Positions 13,303-21,664 of a DNA stretch of 27,098 nt are shown here, one piece after another. Source of the stretch: Acidobacteriaceae bacterium (lineage in GTDB: Bacteria; Acidobacteriota; Terriglobia; Terriglobales; Acidobacteriaceae). The stretch is from NCBI GenBank assembly GCA_003151875.1, contig PLYW01000122.1, forward strand, positions 2,011 to 29,108. Reading direction: 5' to 3'. The position numbers and the translations under genes were made by a program. The notes under the pieces are model-generated. The model was not told the DNA's origin. It did no database searches and saw only the letters and a program-made list of their open reading frames with translations. The first letter of the stretch is position 1. Every line of letters starts with the position of its first letter.

Positions 13303-14601
13303 TTGCTCAAGGCCTTGCGATCTGGCAATCTTTTTTCGAAGCGTGGCTCGGCGGTGCTGGATGCGCCAGAGCAGGGTCGCGCCTCAACGACATCGCGGTC
13401 CGCGGGCTTCAAACGCGGGGCGGCGGTGACGGAGATGCCCTTGCGCCGCGACTCCTCTTATCCGGACGATTACTCCGACAGCTACGACGCCGATCCTGAG
13501 TTCGCGCCGCGAAGCAGGCGGCCGGCAGTTCGCGTGAGCTTCCGCGCCGCACTGTTGCCGAAGACGCTGTGGGGACGAATCGCCGCGGGGTGCGGGTTTC
13601 TGCTGGTGGCCGGAGCGGGAATTGCTGCGTCGCTGTGGGTGAGGAGCTATCTGCTGCACGATGAGCACTTCATCGTGCCCACCTCCGAGTCGATCCAGAT
13701 CGCGGGAAACAGCCACCTGACGCGCGCGCAACTGCTGAGCGTCTTCGGCGAGGACGTGGACCGCAACATCTTTAATATCCCGCTGGACCTGCGGCGGGCT
13801 GAGTTGGAGAGCCTTCCGTGGGTCGCACACGCGACCGTGATGCGACTGCTGCCGAACCGGGTGCGGGTCGCGATCGTGGAGCGGACTCCCGTTGCGTTCG
13901 TTCGCCAGGGCAGACAGATTGGGTTGGTCGACACCAACGGCGTGCTGTTTGATCTGCCCAGCGCGGATATGGACCAGGCGAGCGGAACGCCGGCGAATGC
14001 GCGCGCCCAGTACTCCTTCCCTGTGCTCACTGGAATCTCAGCGGAGGATCCGCTGTCGACGCGAGCGGCGCGAATGAGGATCTACATGGGCTTTATGGCT
14101 GCGCTCGACGCCACCGGGGAAGGCGTCTCGCACAAGCTGAGCGAGGTGGATCTGTCGAACCCCGAAGACGTGAAGGCCCTGATCCCTGATGCCAGTGGGG
14201 CGGATATTCTCGTGCACTTCGGCGAGGAGAAGTTCCTGGAGCGCTATCACCAGTATCAGCAGCATCTGGCGGAGTGGCACTCGCAATACCCGAGGCTCGC
14301 GTCGGTGGACATGCGCTATGAGAAGCAGGTGGTGCTGGAGATGCAGCCGGGCACGACGCCCGCTCCGAGCACCACGACTCCTGCGCCGAGCAGTGCTCCG
14401 GCTGCCAGTGTGGCGAGCGAATCTGTTGCTTTAGCGAAGGTCAAGCCCCAGGCGCTAAAAGCTACGGCGGGCCATGTTGCCTCCGTAAAAGCGAAGAGGC
14501 CCGCCGCGAAGCCGAAGTGGAAACCAGCCGCCAAAGCACACATGAAGACGACTGCCCAGGGACTGACGCCGGGCGCCACCGCGCAGGGGGCGCCGCGATG
14601 A
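13303..14601 (+). CDS. ftsQ: Cell division protein FtsQ/DivIB with long C-terminal tail
   Basis: FtsQ is a bitopic divisome protein that recruits FtsB/FtsL. The 432-residue product has a polar, Arg/Asp-rich cytoplasmic part (to about residue 88), one membrane helix (about 90-113), a POTRA domain beginning IQIAGNSHLTRAQLLSVFGE (130-195), and the beta domain with RTPVAFVRQGRQIGLVDTNG and YEKQVVLEMQ. After about residue 347 there is an unusual 85-residue periplasmic tail rich in Pro, Thr, Ala and Lys. No ATG or clear ribosome binding site precedes the TTG that I use as start. An ATG at 13435 (MPLRRDSS) is the alternative; the upstream segment GSAVLDAPEQ looks like conserved protein, so I favour the TTG. 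It overlaps ftsA by four bases. Confidence 0.88.
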   Translation: MLKALRSGNLFSKRGSAVLDAPEQGRASTTSRSAGFKRGAAVTEMPLRRDSSYPDDYSDSYDADPEFAPRSRRPAVRVSFRAALLPKTLWGRIAAGCGFLLVAGAGIAASLWVRSYLLHDEHFIVPTSESIQIAGNSHLTRAQLLSVFGEDVDRNIFNIPLDLRRAELESLPWVAHATVMRLLPNRVRVAIVERTPVAFVRQGRQIGLVDTNGVLFDLPSADMDQASGTPANARAQYSFPVLTGISAEDPLSTRAARMRIYMGFMAALDATGEGVSHKLSEVDLSNPEDVKALIPDASGADILVHFGEEKFLERYHQYQQHLAEWHSQYPRLASVDMRYEKQVVLEMQPGTTPAPSTTTPAPSSAPAASVASESVALAKVKPQALKATAGHVASVKAKRPAAKPKWKPAAKAHMKTTAQGLTPGATAQGAPR

Positions 14602-15839
14602 ACGCAAAGCAGGACAACCTGATCACCGTGGTGGATGCGGGCAGCAGTAAGATCTGCGTGCTGGTGGCGGAGCTTCACGATGGCGTGCTGCGGTATCGCG
14701 GCCACGGCATCGAGGCGGCACGCGGAATGCGCAAAGGACTGATCGCCGAGCTGACGCCGGCGGCCGAGGCGATCAACCGGGCTGCCCTGACCGCAGAGCG
14801 CGTGGCGCGCGGGACGATTGAAACGGCTGTGGTGGGCATTGGGGGGACGCATGTGCGCGGCGTGAACAGTCGCGGCGGCATCTCGATGGGCAGCCGCATG
14901 CGCGAGATTACGCGGGAAGAGGTACGTGCGGCGGTGGACCGGGCGCGTTCGGTGGCCCTGCCGCCGGATCGCGAGGTGCTGCACCTGCTGCCCCAGGAGT
15001 TCATCCTCGATGACCAGGCCGGCATCCACGACCCCATTGGCATGGTGGGAAACAAGCTGGAGGTAAACCTGCACCTGTCGACCTGCTCCGGCGGCGTAGC
15101 GCAGAGCGTAGTGACGTGCGCCAACCGCGCGGGGCTCGAAGTGGGAGACACGATCTACGAGGGCATTGCGGCGGCGGAGTCTGTGCTCTCGGCCGACGAG
15201 CGCGAACTGGGCGTTTGCGTGGCGGACATCGGATCGAGCACCACGGAGCTGGCGGTATTCTTCGAGGGATCGATCGCGCACACGGCGGTGTTGCCGATCG
15301 GCGGCGACCACTTTACCAACGACCTTGCGGTGGGGCTGCACGTCTCGGTCGACGAGGCTGAGGAGTTGAAGCGCATCTACGGCAACTGCGTGGTCACCTC
15401 GGTGCCGCAGGGGAATGAGATCGAGGTAGGCGGGAATCTCGCGGCTGGGTCGCTGAGTTCGGGAGAACAGACGACGCGGCTGGTGCGCCAGCGGTTTCTG
15501 GCTGAGATTCTGGAGCCGCGGGCGCGGGAGCTCTTCACCATGCTGCGCGACAACCTGCGCCAGGGCGGAGTGCTGGAAGCGTTGGGCGCGGGGTGCGTAC
15601 TGACCGGGGGCGGATCGCTGCTGGCCGGGCTACTGGACAACGCGGAGAGCCTGCTGCGCGTGCCGACTCGCGTGGGGCTGCCCGTGCCGCTGTCACGAAT
15701 GCCGCAGGAACTTGTTCGGCCGGAGTACTCCGTCGCGATCGGAATGCTGCTCTACACGCATCGGACCCAGGTTCGCCGCGCCAGCGAGGAACAGGGCTTG
15801 CGCGCCAAACTGAAGGCGATTTTCGCGGGCAGTTACTAA
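14598..15839 (+). CDS. ftsA: Cell division actin-like ATPase FtsA
   Basis: FtsA tethers FtsZ to the membrane and signals to the septal synthases. The 413-residue protein has the actin-fold phosphate 1 loop (VVDAGSSKICVLVAE, residues 11-25), an SHS2-like subdomain (GIGGTHVRGVNSRGGI), HLLPQEFILDDQ, phosphate 2 (VADIGSSTTELAVF), IGGDHFTNDLA and the adenosine motif (LTGGGSLLAGL). The C-terminus (GLRAKLKAIFAGSY) is the amphipathic membrane-targeting helix. Its ATG overlaps the ftsQ stop, giving coupled translation. ftsZ would be expected next but is absent; the next gene is a c-di-GMP enzyme. Confidence 0.96.
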   Translation: MNAKQDNLITVVDAGSSKICVLVAELHDGVLRYRGHGIEAARGMRKGLIAELTPAAEAINRAALTAERVARGTIETAVVGIGGTHVRGVNSRGGISMGSRMREITREEVRAAVDRARSVALPPDREVLHLLPQEFILDDQAGIHDPIGMVGNKLEVNLHLSTCSGGVAQSVVTCANRAGLEVGDTIYEGIAAAESVLSADERELGVCVADIGSSTTELAVFFEGSIAHTAVLPIGGDHFTNDLAVGLHVSVDEAEELKRIYGNCVVTSVPQGNEIEVGGNLAAGSLSSGEQTTRLVRQRFLAEILEPRARELFTMLRDNLRQGGVLEALGAGCVLTGGGSLLAGLLDNAESLLRVPTRVGLPVPLSRMPQELVRPEYSVAIGMLLYTHRTQVRRASEEQGLRAKLKAIFAGSY

Positions 15840-15962
15840 AGGTTCGAACCAGATTTGCGCAGCATTCGAGTATGATTCGATTAAGTATCCATCGATGTTT
15901 GAGTGATTTACATGCCTGAGTGAAGAGTAGAGTTAATCAGCTTGTAATTTTTCAGGGAATTA

Positions 15963-15975
15963 CTGGTCAGACCAG
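15963..15975. promoter_or_regulatory. FadR/GntR-type operator in the GGDEF-EAL leader
   Basis: CTGGTCAGACCAG is a perfect palindrome (six-base arms, one-base centre), 110 bases before the start of the c-di-GMP gene. It equals the core of the operator bound by E. coli FadR (CTGGTCNGACCAG) and fits the TGGT-N3-ACCA rule of the FadR subfamily of GntR regulators. A weak -10-like TATGTT lies at 15988-15993, so a bound regulator would cover the matching -35 area. The motif is seen; the regulator is unknown and not encoded in this window. Confidence 0.5.
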
Positions 15976-16085
15976 GAGAAAACCCGGTATGTTTGGGGAT
16001 ACCTCTCAGGGAATGCTACGGTTTTCGCGTTTGAGTTGTAGAACCGGCGACGTCTGGAGTTCGATTGGGAACCAGCAGGCAATCA

Positions 16086-18683
16086 ATGTCCTCGCGAACT
16101 AGGCTGATGGTGTCGTTTGCACTCTATGCGACCGCGGCCCTGCTCCTTCTGACCGGACCCGGCCCCTCTGCCATCGTCCGATACTTCGCGGGCAAGGGGC
16201 TGCGATCCGGCACGCCGATGGGGCACCGCGAGTTGGTGTTCTCCATCACGACGGACGTGCTTGCCTGGCTGGTATGCCTGACTACCTGCATCTTGATTGG
16301 CCGGTTGGCGTACCGCCTGCGCGATCGCGTCCCCTTCACGCTGACCACTTCTATCCTTGGCCTGTTTCTTGTGTTTTTTGGCCTGCTGCGAGTCGTGGGC
16401 TATGCAACCTTATGGAACCCCCTTGCGGGGCGCGGTCATGAACTACTTCTGATTCGCGCGGCCGCCTCCGTGGTAGTCGCGATGGGCGTGGCTGTGCTGT
16501 TTCCTTATGTCCGGGTGATGATCAAGATGGTGGTATCGGCCGATGGCGACCACGAAAAGTTCGTGGTGGCGGCGGAGAGCAGCCTGGATGCGTTCTACAT
16601 CCTGGAGAGCGTTCGCAACGGAGAGAGGGAGATCGTAGATTTCCGCCTCTCCTATATCAACGCGAACGGAGAACAACGGCTCGGCAAGCCGCGCACCGAG
16701 CTCCTGAATCAAAATCTGACCGAAGTGCTTCCCTACCTGGCGACGACCAACATCCTGCAGCGCTTCAAGCAGGTGGTGCTCACGGGGGTTCCGTTCACCG
16801 ACGAGCACCAAGTGAGGCGCGAGGGGGTTGAGTCCTACTGGATTGTGATGCAGGTGGTGAAACTGGGCGACGGCATCGCGGTGACCAACCGCGACGTAAC
16901 CGAAGAGCGAGCGCGTCAACATCAGATCGCGGACCTGAACGAGTTTACCCAGTCGATGATCGAGAATGCGCCGTTCAGCATCATCGCGACCGACCCCGCT
17001 GGAACGGTGACCGCCATGAACCCGGCGGCGGAGAGTCTGACGTTTTACCGCAAGCACGAGTTGATTGGACAGCACTCGATGGTGATGCTGCACGATCCGG
17101 CGGAGATGAGCGCGCGCGCGGTGCAGTTGAGCAAGGATCTGAACGAGCCCGTGCAGGCGGGCTTCAACTCCCTGATCGCCCGGCCAAGGCAGGGGGAGAC
17201 GGACGAGCACGAATGGACCTACGTGCGCAAAGACGGATCGCGCATATGGGTGAACCTGGCGATGACCGCGCTCAAGACCCAGGGCGAGAAGATCGCCGGC
17301 TATCTCGGCATTGCCTTCGACATCACCGAGCGAAAGAAGCTGACCGAATACGTCAATCACCTGGCGCACCACGACCAGTTGACCGGGCTACCCAACCGGG
17401 TTCTGCTGGACGATCGCATGCGGCAGGCCATCCAGCGGGCAAAACGCAATCGGCACAAGGTCGCCGTGCTGATGGTGGACGTGGACTACTTCAAGCGCAT
17501 CAACGATTCGCTGGGCCACTCGGCGGGCGACAGCCTGCTCGACTCAATTGCGAAGAAGCTATGCTCGGCCGTGCGGCAGACGGACACCGTGGCGCGCATG
17601 GGGGGCGACGAGTTTGTGATCGTGATGCCGGAGTTCCGCGACGAGAGAGATGCGGAACGATGCGCGGAGGCGATCATCCAGAAGGTTTCGACGCCGACCA
17701 TGCTCGGCAACCGTGAGGTTAACGTCACGGTGAGTGTCGGGCTCTGCATCTTTCCGGACTGTGCGCACGACGCCGACAGCCTGCTGAAGAATGCTGACGC
17801 CGCGTTGTACGAGGCCAAGGAGAGTGGGCGCAATGCGTTCCACGTCTTCAACCAGGGCATGGTCGTGGCGACCGCGGACAAACTGGAGTTTGAGCATGAC
17901 CTGCGCCACGCGCTGATCAACGGCGAGCTTTCGCTGAACTATCAGCCACAGGTCTCTTGCGTGACCGGCGAGGTCATTGGCGTGGAGGCGCTGCTGCGGT
18001 GGAACCACCCGCGGCGAGGATCCATCCCGCCATCGCAGTTCATCCCGCTGGCCGAGGCCACGGGCCTGATCGTGCCCATCGGCGAGTGGGCGATCCGTAC
18101 GGCTTGCCACGAAGGCAAAGAGTTACAGGATGCCCTGGGACGCGAACTGATCATTGCGGTCAACCTGTCGCCGCGACAGTTCCGGCAGAGGAACCTGACG
18201 GCGCAGGTCGGCATGGCGTTGCGCGAATCGGGTCTACCCGCGCGCAGCCTGGAGATCGAAATCACCGAGCAGACCCTGATGTCCAACTCCGCAACCACGA
18301 ACGAGACGCTGTTGCAGTTGCGCAAGCTGGGCGTGAAGATCGCGATCGACGACTTCGGGACGGGTTTCTCCAGCTTCTCCTACCTGCTGCAGTACGAGGT
18401 GGATCGGCTCAAGATCGATCGCAGCTTTGTGAACCGGTCGGCCGACGATCCCAATGCAGCGGCCATCGTGCGGGCGATCATCTCGATGGCGCATGGGTTG
18501 AACCTGAAGGTGGTAGCCGAGGGCGTGGAGACCAATGGCCAGTTGAACTTCCTGCTGCGACGCAGATGCGACGAAGCGCAGGGCTTCTACTTCGGCAAGG
18601 CAGTGCCCGCCGGAATGGTGCGCGAGTCCGCACGCCTGATCTCCATTCAGCGCAATGCCGAGCCCGCAAGGGCCATCGCTTAG
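16086..18683 (+). CDS. Membrane PAS-PAS-GGDEF-EAL cyclic-di-GMP enzyme
   Basis: An 865-residue bifunctional candidate for making and breaking cyclic di-GMP. Residues 1-150 hold about four membrane helices with no named sensor domain that I can identify. Two PAS-like domains follow (about 155-270, ending VTNRDVTEERARQ, and 285-420, ending IAFDITERKK). The GGDEF domain has MGGDEF near residue 506 and an inhibitory site RQTD five residues before it, so cyclase activity with product feedback is likely. The EAL domain has VEALLRW near 634, NLSPRQF, EITEQT, DDFGTG, LKIDRSFV and EGVET, so the phosphodiesterase residues are also present. Start: ATG with AGCAGG upstream; a TTG seven codons earlier is possible. 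It lies 246 bases after ftsA, in the place ftsZ normally occupies, with its own leader and operator. Confidence 0.93.
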   Translation: MSSRTRLMVSFALYATAALLLLTGPGPSAIVRYFAGKGLRSGTPMGHRELVFSITTDVLAWLVCLTTCILIGRLAYRLRDRVPFTLTTSILGLFLVFFGLLRVVGYATLWNPLAGRGHELLLIRAAASVVVAMGVAVLFPYVRVMIKMVVSADGDHEKFVVAAESSLDAFYILESVRNGEREIVDFRLSYINANGEQRLGKPRTELLNQNLTEVLPYLATTNILQRFKQVVLTGVPFTDEHQVRREGVESYWIVMQVVKLGDGIAVTNRDVTEERARQHQIADLNEFTQSMIENAPFSIIATDPAGTVTAMNPAAESLTFYRKHELIGQHSMVMLHDPAEMSARAVQLSKDLNEPVQAGFNSLIARPRQGETDEHEWTYVRKDGSRIWVNLAMTALKTQGEKIAGYLGIAFDITERKKLTEYVNHLAHHDQLTGLPNRVLLDDRMRQAIQRAKRNRHKVAVLMVDVDYFKRINDSLGHSAGDSLLDSIAKKLCSAVRQTDTVARMGGDEFVIVMPEFRDERDAERCAEAIIQKVSTPTMLGNREVNVTVSVGLCIFPDCAHDADSLLKNADAALYEAKESGRNAFHVFNQGMVVATADKLEFEHDLRHALINGELSLNYQPQVSCVTGEVIGVEALLRWNHPRRGSIPPSQFIPLAEATGLIVPIGEWAIRTACHEGKELQDALGRELIIAVNLSPRQFRQRNLTAQVGMALRESGLPARSLEIEITEQTLMSNSATTNETLLQLRKLGVKIAIDDFGTGFSSFSYLLQYEVDRLKIDRSFVNRSADDPNAAAIVRAIISMAHGLNLKVVAEGVETNGQLNFLLRRRCDEAQGFYFGKAVPAGMVRESARLISIQRNAEPARAIA

Positions 18684-18700
18684 AACAGCCATTCGCTGTT
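18684..18700. terminator. Small hairpin between convergent genes
   Basis: AACAGC-CATTC-GCTGTT, a six-base stem directly after the GGDEF-EAL stop and before the stop of the opposing gene. It is weak and lacks a T run, so terminator activity is uncertain. Confidence 0.3.
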
Positions 18701-18705
18701 GGTCG

Positions 18706-19305
18706 TTATCGCGAGAATTCCTTGCCGCGAATGAGCACAACCACGGCTTCCAGAGCGGCAGCCCACTCGCGCCATGCCACCTGCGAGTCGGCGCCAAGCG
18801 CCTTGACATAGAGGCTGAACGCGTAGCCCTGCTGTGGGCCTTCCAGGTCGATCAGTGCGGGACGCAGCACACAGTCGAGCGCAGCCGCGGGATAGTCGAG
18901 CGGAGCCGCGAGGCGCGTGAGCCTTCGCAGCATCTGCTCATGCTGCGGGAAGGAAGCGAACCGGGAGCGCTCGCGAGAGACCAGATCGATGTAGCTGGCA
19001 AACCCAAACGAAAGATTGCCGGACTCGTCAGACGGGCCCAGGTCCAGGTTCAGTTGCAGATGCTTCAGTTCCTCGTCCTCCACCGGCCACGCGTCACATT
19101 TGGCGGTGAAGACCGGCGAGCGCGCTGCATTGAGTGCACGCAGCGCCTGCATCAGCGGCGGATGATGCTCCGCCTCGGGGATTGCGTCGAAGTCGTAGGG
19201 GTTGGCGCGAAGATCGACGAAGGCTGCGTTGCCGTCCGGGTCCTTCCATGGAACAACGAGGACAGGGTCCTCGGCAGAGCATTCGGCGGACCACTCGGCG
19301 AGCAT
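18706..19305 (-). CDS. Unknown 199-residue protein
   Basis: I do not recognise this protein. It is acidic and soluble-looking with no signal peptide or membrane segment. The first half contains VLVVPWKDPDGNAAFVDLRA and DFDAIPEAEHHPPLMQALRA. The middle is LQLNLDLGPSDESGNLSFGF and the end is helical (VAWREWAAALEAVVVLI). Codon use matches neighbouring genes and no frameshift is seen, so it is very likely a real gene. It is last in a - strand series after DUF72 and YheT-type hydrolase genes, 29 bases below the latter, and converges on the c-di-GMP gene. No function can be proposed. Confidence 0.75.
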   Translation of the reverse strand: MLAEWSAECSAEDPVLVVPWKDPDGNAAFVDLRANPYDFDAIPEAEHHPPLMQALRALNAARSPVFTAKCDAWPVEDEELKHLQLNLDLGPSDESGNLSFGFASYIDLVSRERSRFASFPQHEQMLRRLTRLAAPLDYPAAALDCVLRPALIDLEGPQQGYAFSLYVKALGADSQVAWREWAAALEAVVVLIRGKEFSR

Positions 19306-19334
19306 GATTGATTATCTCAGGCCTGGAGAGCGCC

Positions 19335-20426
19335 TCAGGCGTGGGCGAGGACAAAGCGCAGCAGCGTGGTCTCGGCCCAGTAGCCGTCGTCGCCGTTTGC
19401 CCGGTCGCGCCTGGCAAGAAACGCGCAGTGTCCGCCGTGCTCGACTTGAAGCAACGTAATGTTTGCATTCGCTCGCAGCTTTGCGAGCGTTTCCGGCGTG
19501 ATCGTGACGAACGGATCGTCGAGCGCCTGCACAATCAGCGTAGGCACGGCGATGCGATCCACAACGCGCGCAGCGGCGGCGCGGTCGTAGTAGTCCTCCG
19601 CCGACGCGAAGCCCGAATAAAGCGCGGTGATGCGGTCATCAAAATCGCGCAGCGAGCCGATTCCAACAGCGCGGTTGGGATCGAACGCCCTGGGAAAGAG
19701 TCGCACCTTGTGCCGGTACCGCTTCAGGAGGTTGCGTAGAAATCGCTGCTCGTAGAGACGGTTCTCCGGCCGATGCAACGCCATTGCCGAAGGACCGAGG
19801 TCGATCGCCGGCGACACGCCAACGACGGAATGCAGTTGGCGCGGGGCATTTGCGCCAAGTTCTCCGGCGAGCTTCAGCACCAGATTCCCGCCCATCGAAT
19901 AGCCGATCAGCGCAATGCTTTCGAGACATTCGCGCTCGAGGAAGTAGCGCATTACGGCGTCCACATCGCCGGAGAGCCCGGAATGATAGAGCGTTGGCGA
20001 AAGGCGCGCCATCTCGTAGTTGCGACCGCCACAGTTACGCATGTTCATGCGAATGACGTTTGCGCCTGCGAGCCACAGCTTGTTCGCGTTGCCCACCACA
20101 TACTGCGAGTCCGACGAACCTTCCAGGCCATGCACCACGATGGCGGTGGGCCGTTGGACACGCATCTCCGCCGGCTGCCAGTGGCACTGACACAGCACCT
20201 GGGTCGCGATCTGCGCATCGCTCGCGGGAGAGACCTCGACCAGCACGGGCTCCGGCGCAGGGAGGTGGCTCGCTCGCGGGAGAAAATTTCCGGCGACGGT
20301 CTGCAGGTGGCCATTTCGCAGAAGACGTCGCGGCACGAAGGCCCGCGGCTCAAACGAAGGCCGCACAACCGAGGCCGCTCCATCGCCTGCGCCTCTGGGC
20401 AGGTCGATTGCCTTCACATCGCTCAT
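19335..20426 (-). CDS. YheT-family alpha/beta hydrolase
   Basis: A 363-residue alpha/beta hydrolase of the YheT/ABHD1-3 type, probably an esterase or lipase-like enzyme of unknown substrate. The family signature RNGHLQT is at residues 37-43. HGLEGSSDSQYV marks the oxyanion region. The nucleophile elbow is GYSMGGN (Ser near 177), with the acid in QALDDPFV (near 302) and the histidine in EHGGHC (near 330). The start is the ATG at MSDVKAIDL, which overlaps the stop of the upstream DUF72 gene by four bases (ATGA); an earlier in-frame start lies inside that gene and is less likely. The cytoplasmic location is inferred from the lack of a signal peptide. Confidence 0.9.
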   Translation of the reverse strand: MSDVKAIDLPRGAGDGAASVVRPSFEPRAFVPRRLLRNGHLQTVAGNFLPRASHLPAPEPVLVEVSPASDAQIATQVLCQCHWQPAEMRVQRPTAIVVHGLEGSSDSQYVVGNANKLWLAGANVIRMNMRNCGGRNYEMARLSPTLYHSGLSGDVDAVMRYFLERECLESIALIGYSMGGNLVLKLAGELGANAPRQLHSVVGVSPAIDLGPSAMALHRPENRLYEQRFLRNLLKRYRHKVRLFPRAFDPNRAVGIGSLRDFDDRITALYSGFASAEDYYDRAAAARVVDRIAVPTLIVQALDDPFVTITPETLAKLRANANITLLQVEHGGHCAFLARRDRANGDDGYWAETTLLRFVLAHA

Positions 20427-21256
20427 CGCTTCCCTGCTCTGTCGGCGCACGCCTTTAGAAGCGCGACTGCATTGAGTGCGCCGGTCGGGTCGTCTTCGTG
20501 CTTGAAGTAGACGAAAACGTCGCGGTCAACTGCCAGCGCAGAGAATCTCTCCGCGAACTCGGCGACCTCCTGCTCGCTGTAACCGTTGGTCCGGCGCAGG
20601 CGATAGCAGGCGTGGGTGCGAGCACACTGGACTTCGGGAGTGCGCAGATCGTCGCTCTCGGCAATACATACGGCGGCGTTGTGCAGGCGCAGCACCGCGT
20701 AGGTCTCTTCGCTGAACCAGGACTCGTGGCGGAATTCAAACGCGACCCTCGGTGCCGCGGGGCCGGCCAACGCGGGCGCGGAGAGGAAGTCCGCGAGCAG
20801 AATTGGATCCGCCTTGAAATTCGGCGGAAGCTGGAACAGCAGCGGTCCCAGTTTCCCCGCCGCCCGCATCGGGTCGAGCACATCGACGAACCGGCCGACG
20901 GCCTCATGGCAATCGCGCAGCCGGCTGAAGTGGGTGATGCGCTGCGGCGCCTTGAAGCTGAACCGGAAGCCCGCGGGAGTGGCGGCAAGCCATCCGGCCA
21001 GCGCCGATGCTGTTGGGAACGCGCGGAAGGTGTAGTTCACCTCGACCGAATTGAGTTGAGTTGCGTAATGCTCGAGGAAACGCTTCGCGGGTAGTTTCGC
21101 AGGATAGAAGGCAGGCTTCCACAACGGATACGCCCAGCCGGAGGTTCCGGCATAGATGTGTTCCGGCATGGGCGCGGCGACCAAGACCGCGTCGGTTGCA
21201 TCCGACTCAGATGCGGTCGCGGCAAGCGGCTGCGCGGTCTTGGGAGAGAGGGGCAA
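20423..21256 (-). CDS. DUF72 family protein (YecE-like)
   Basis: A 277-residue member of the DUF72 family, TIM-barrel-like proteins of unknown activity. The signature IYAGTSGWAYPLWKPAFYP near residue 35 is followed by LNSVEVNYTFRAFPT, FSFKAPQRITH, LGPLLFQLPPNFK, VAFEFRHESWF and the C-terminal FVYFKHEDDPTGAL, all typical. The first 30 residues are poorly conserved in the family, so the true start may be nearer MPEHIYAG. It is translationally coupled to the downstream hydrolase gene by an ATGA overlap. Confidence 0.9.
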   Translation of the reverse strand: MPLSPKTAQPLAATASESDATDAVLVAAPMPEHIYAGTSGWAYPLWKPAFYPAKLPAKRFLEHYATQLNSVEVNYTFRAFPTASALAGWLAATPAGFRFSFKAPQRITHFSRLRDCHEAVGRFVDVLDPMRAAGKLGPLLFQLPPNFKADPILLADFLSAPALAGPAAPRVAFEFRHESWFSEETYAVLRLHNAAVCIAESDDLRTPEVQCARTHACYRLRRTNGYSEQEVAEFAERFSALAVDRDVFVYFKHEDDPTGALNAVALLKACADRAGKR

Positions 21257-21310
21257 GTTGGACTCGGAACCCGTGCTCGTACGGCGTCGAGCGTTCGATC
21301 GAGTAAGGAT

Positions 21311-21338
21311 TGGGGCGGCTAGTGGGAGTCGGACCCAC
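21311..21338 (-). tRNA. 3' tRNA remnant (T-arm, acceptor strand and CCA only)
   Basis: On the - strand the bases read GTGGG-TCCGACT-CCCAC, a perfect five-base T-stem with a seven-base loop that differs from the T-loop consensus only at position 55. Then come TAGCCGC (acceptor 3' strand), one discriminator base and an encoded CCA. No matching 5' acceptor strand (GCGGCTA) is found in the preceding 80 bases, so this is not a whole tRNA. Such 3' fragments are left where tRNA-targeting integrative elements recombined. The fragment is seen; the history is inferred. Confidence 0.5.
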
Positions 21339-21377
21339 TCAAGACTTTTGGAATCAGTAACTTGCAGATTCTAAACC

Positions 21378-21402
21378 TGTCACAGTTGTCACGGGTTGTC
21401 AC
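21378..21402. repeat. Three phased TGTCAC direct repeats
   Basis: TGTCAC occurs at 21378, 21387 and 21397, starting 9 and 10 bases apart, so the copies lie on about the same face of the helix. They sit 40 bases from the tRNA remnant. The spacing suits arm-type sites of a tyrosine recombinase or a cooperative regulator. Confidence 0.5.
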
Positions 21403-21664
21403 AGTTGGCATATCTCTAGCACAAAAGCGCGTCGAAAACAGTGTATCGGGTTCGGGCGGAAATCATTACATTGGATGCCCCGCTTCGCCCGATCACGCCG
21501 TTTGCACGCGCTTGGCTCTTCTCAGGTAAGGATAGCACCAAGCGGGAACCCCACGGGTACATCCAGGAATACCTCGCCCCCCCAAGACCGACTATGCATG
21601 GGTGAAGACGATCGATCTCGCCCAGCTTCGGCTTACCGGAGTACTTCTCGATAACTTGCCGGCC

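Larger units (their letters stand above)
21257..21664. other. Gene-poor stretch with signs of past integration
   Basis: About 400 bases without a gene I can defend. The left end has the tRNA 3' remnant and the phased TGTCAC repeats listed separately. From about 21450 the + strand can be read as a short protein-like segment (TLDAPLRPITPFARAWLFSG) that meets a stop, and a neighbouring frame then continues (WVKTIDLAQLRLTGVLLDNL); a run of seven C lies just before the change. This looks like a decayed gene, but I do not recognise it. Confidence 0.4.

Noticed and set aside
15841..15850. GGTTCGAACC as part of a tRNA gene after ftsA
   Set aside because: It resembles a T-loop core, but no acceptor, anticodon or D-arm can be built around it; it is a short palindrome.
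16065..16085. TTG start for the GGDEF-EAL gene
   Set aside because: The ATG at 16086 has a better placed AGCAGG and leads straight into the first membrane helix.
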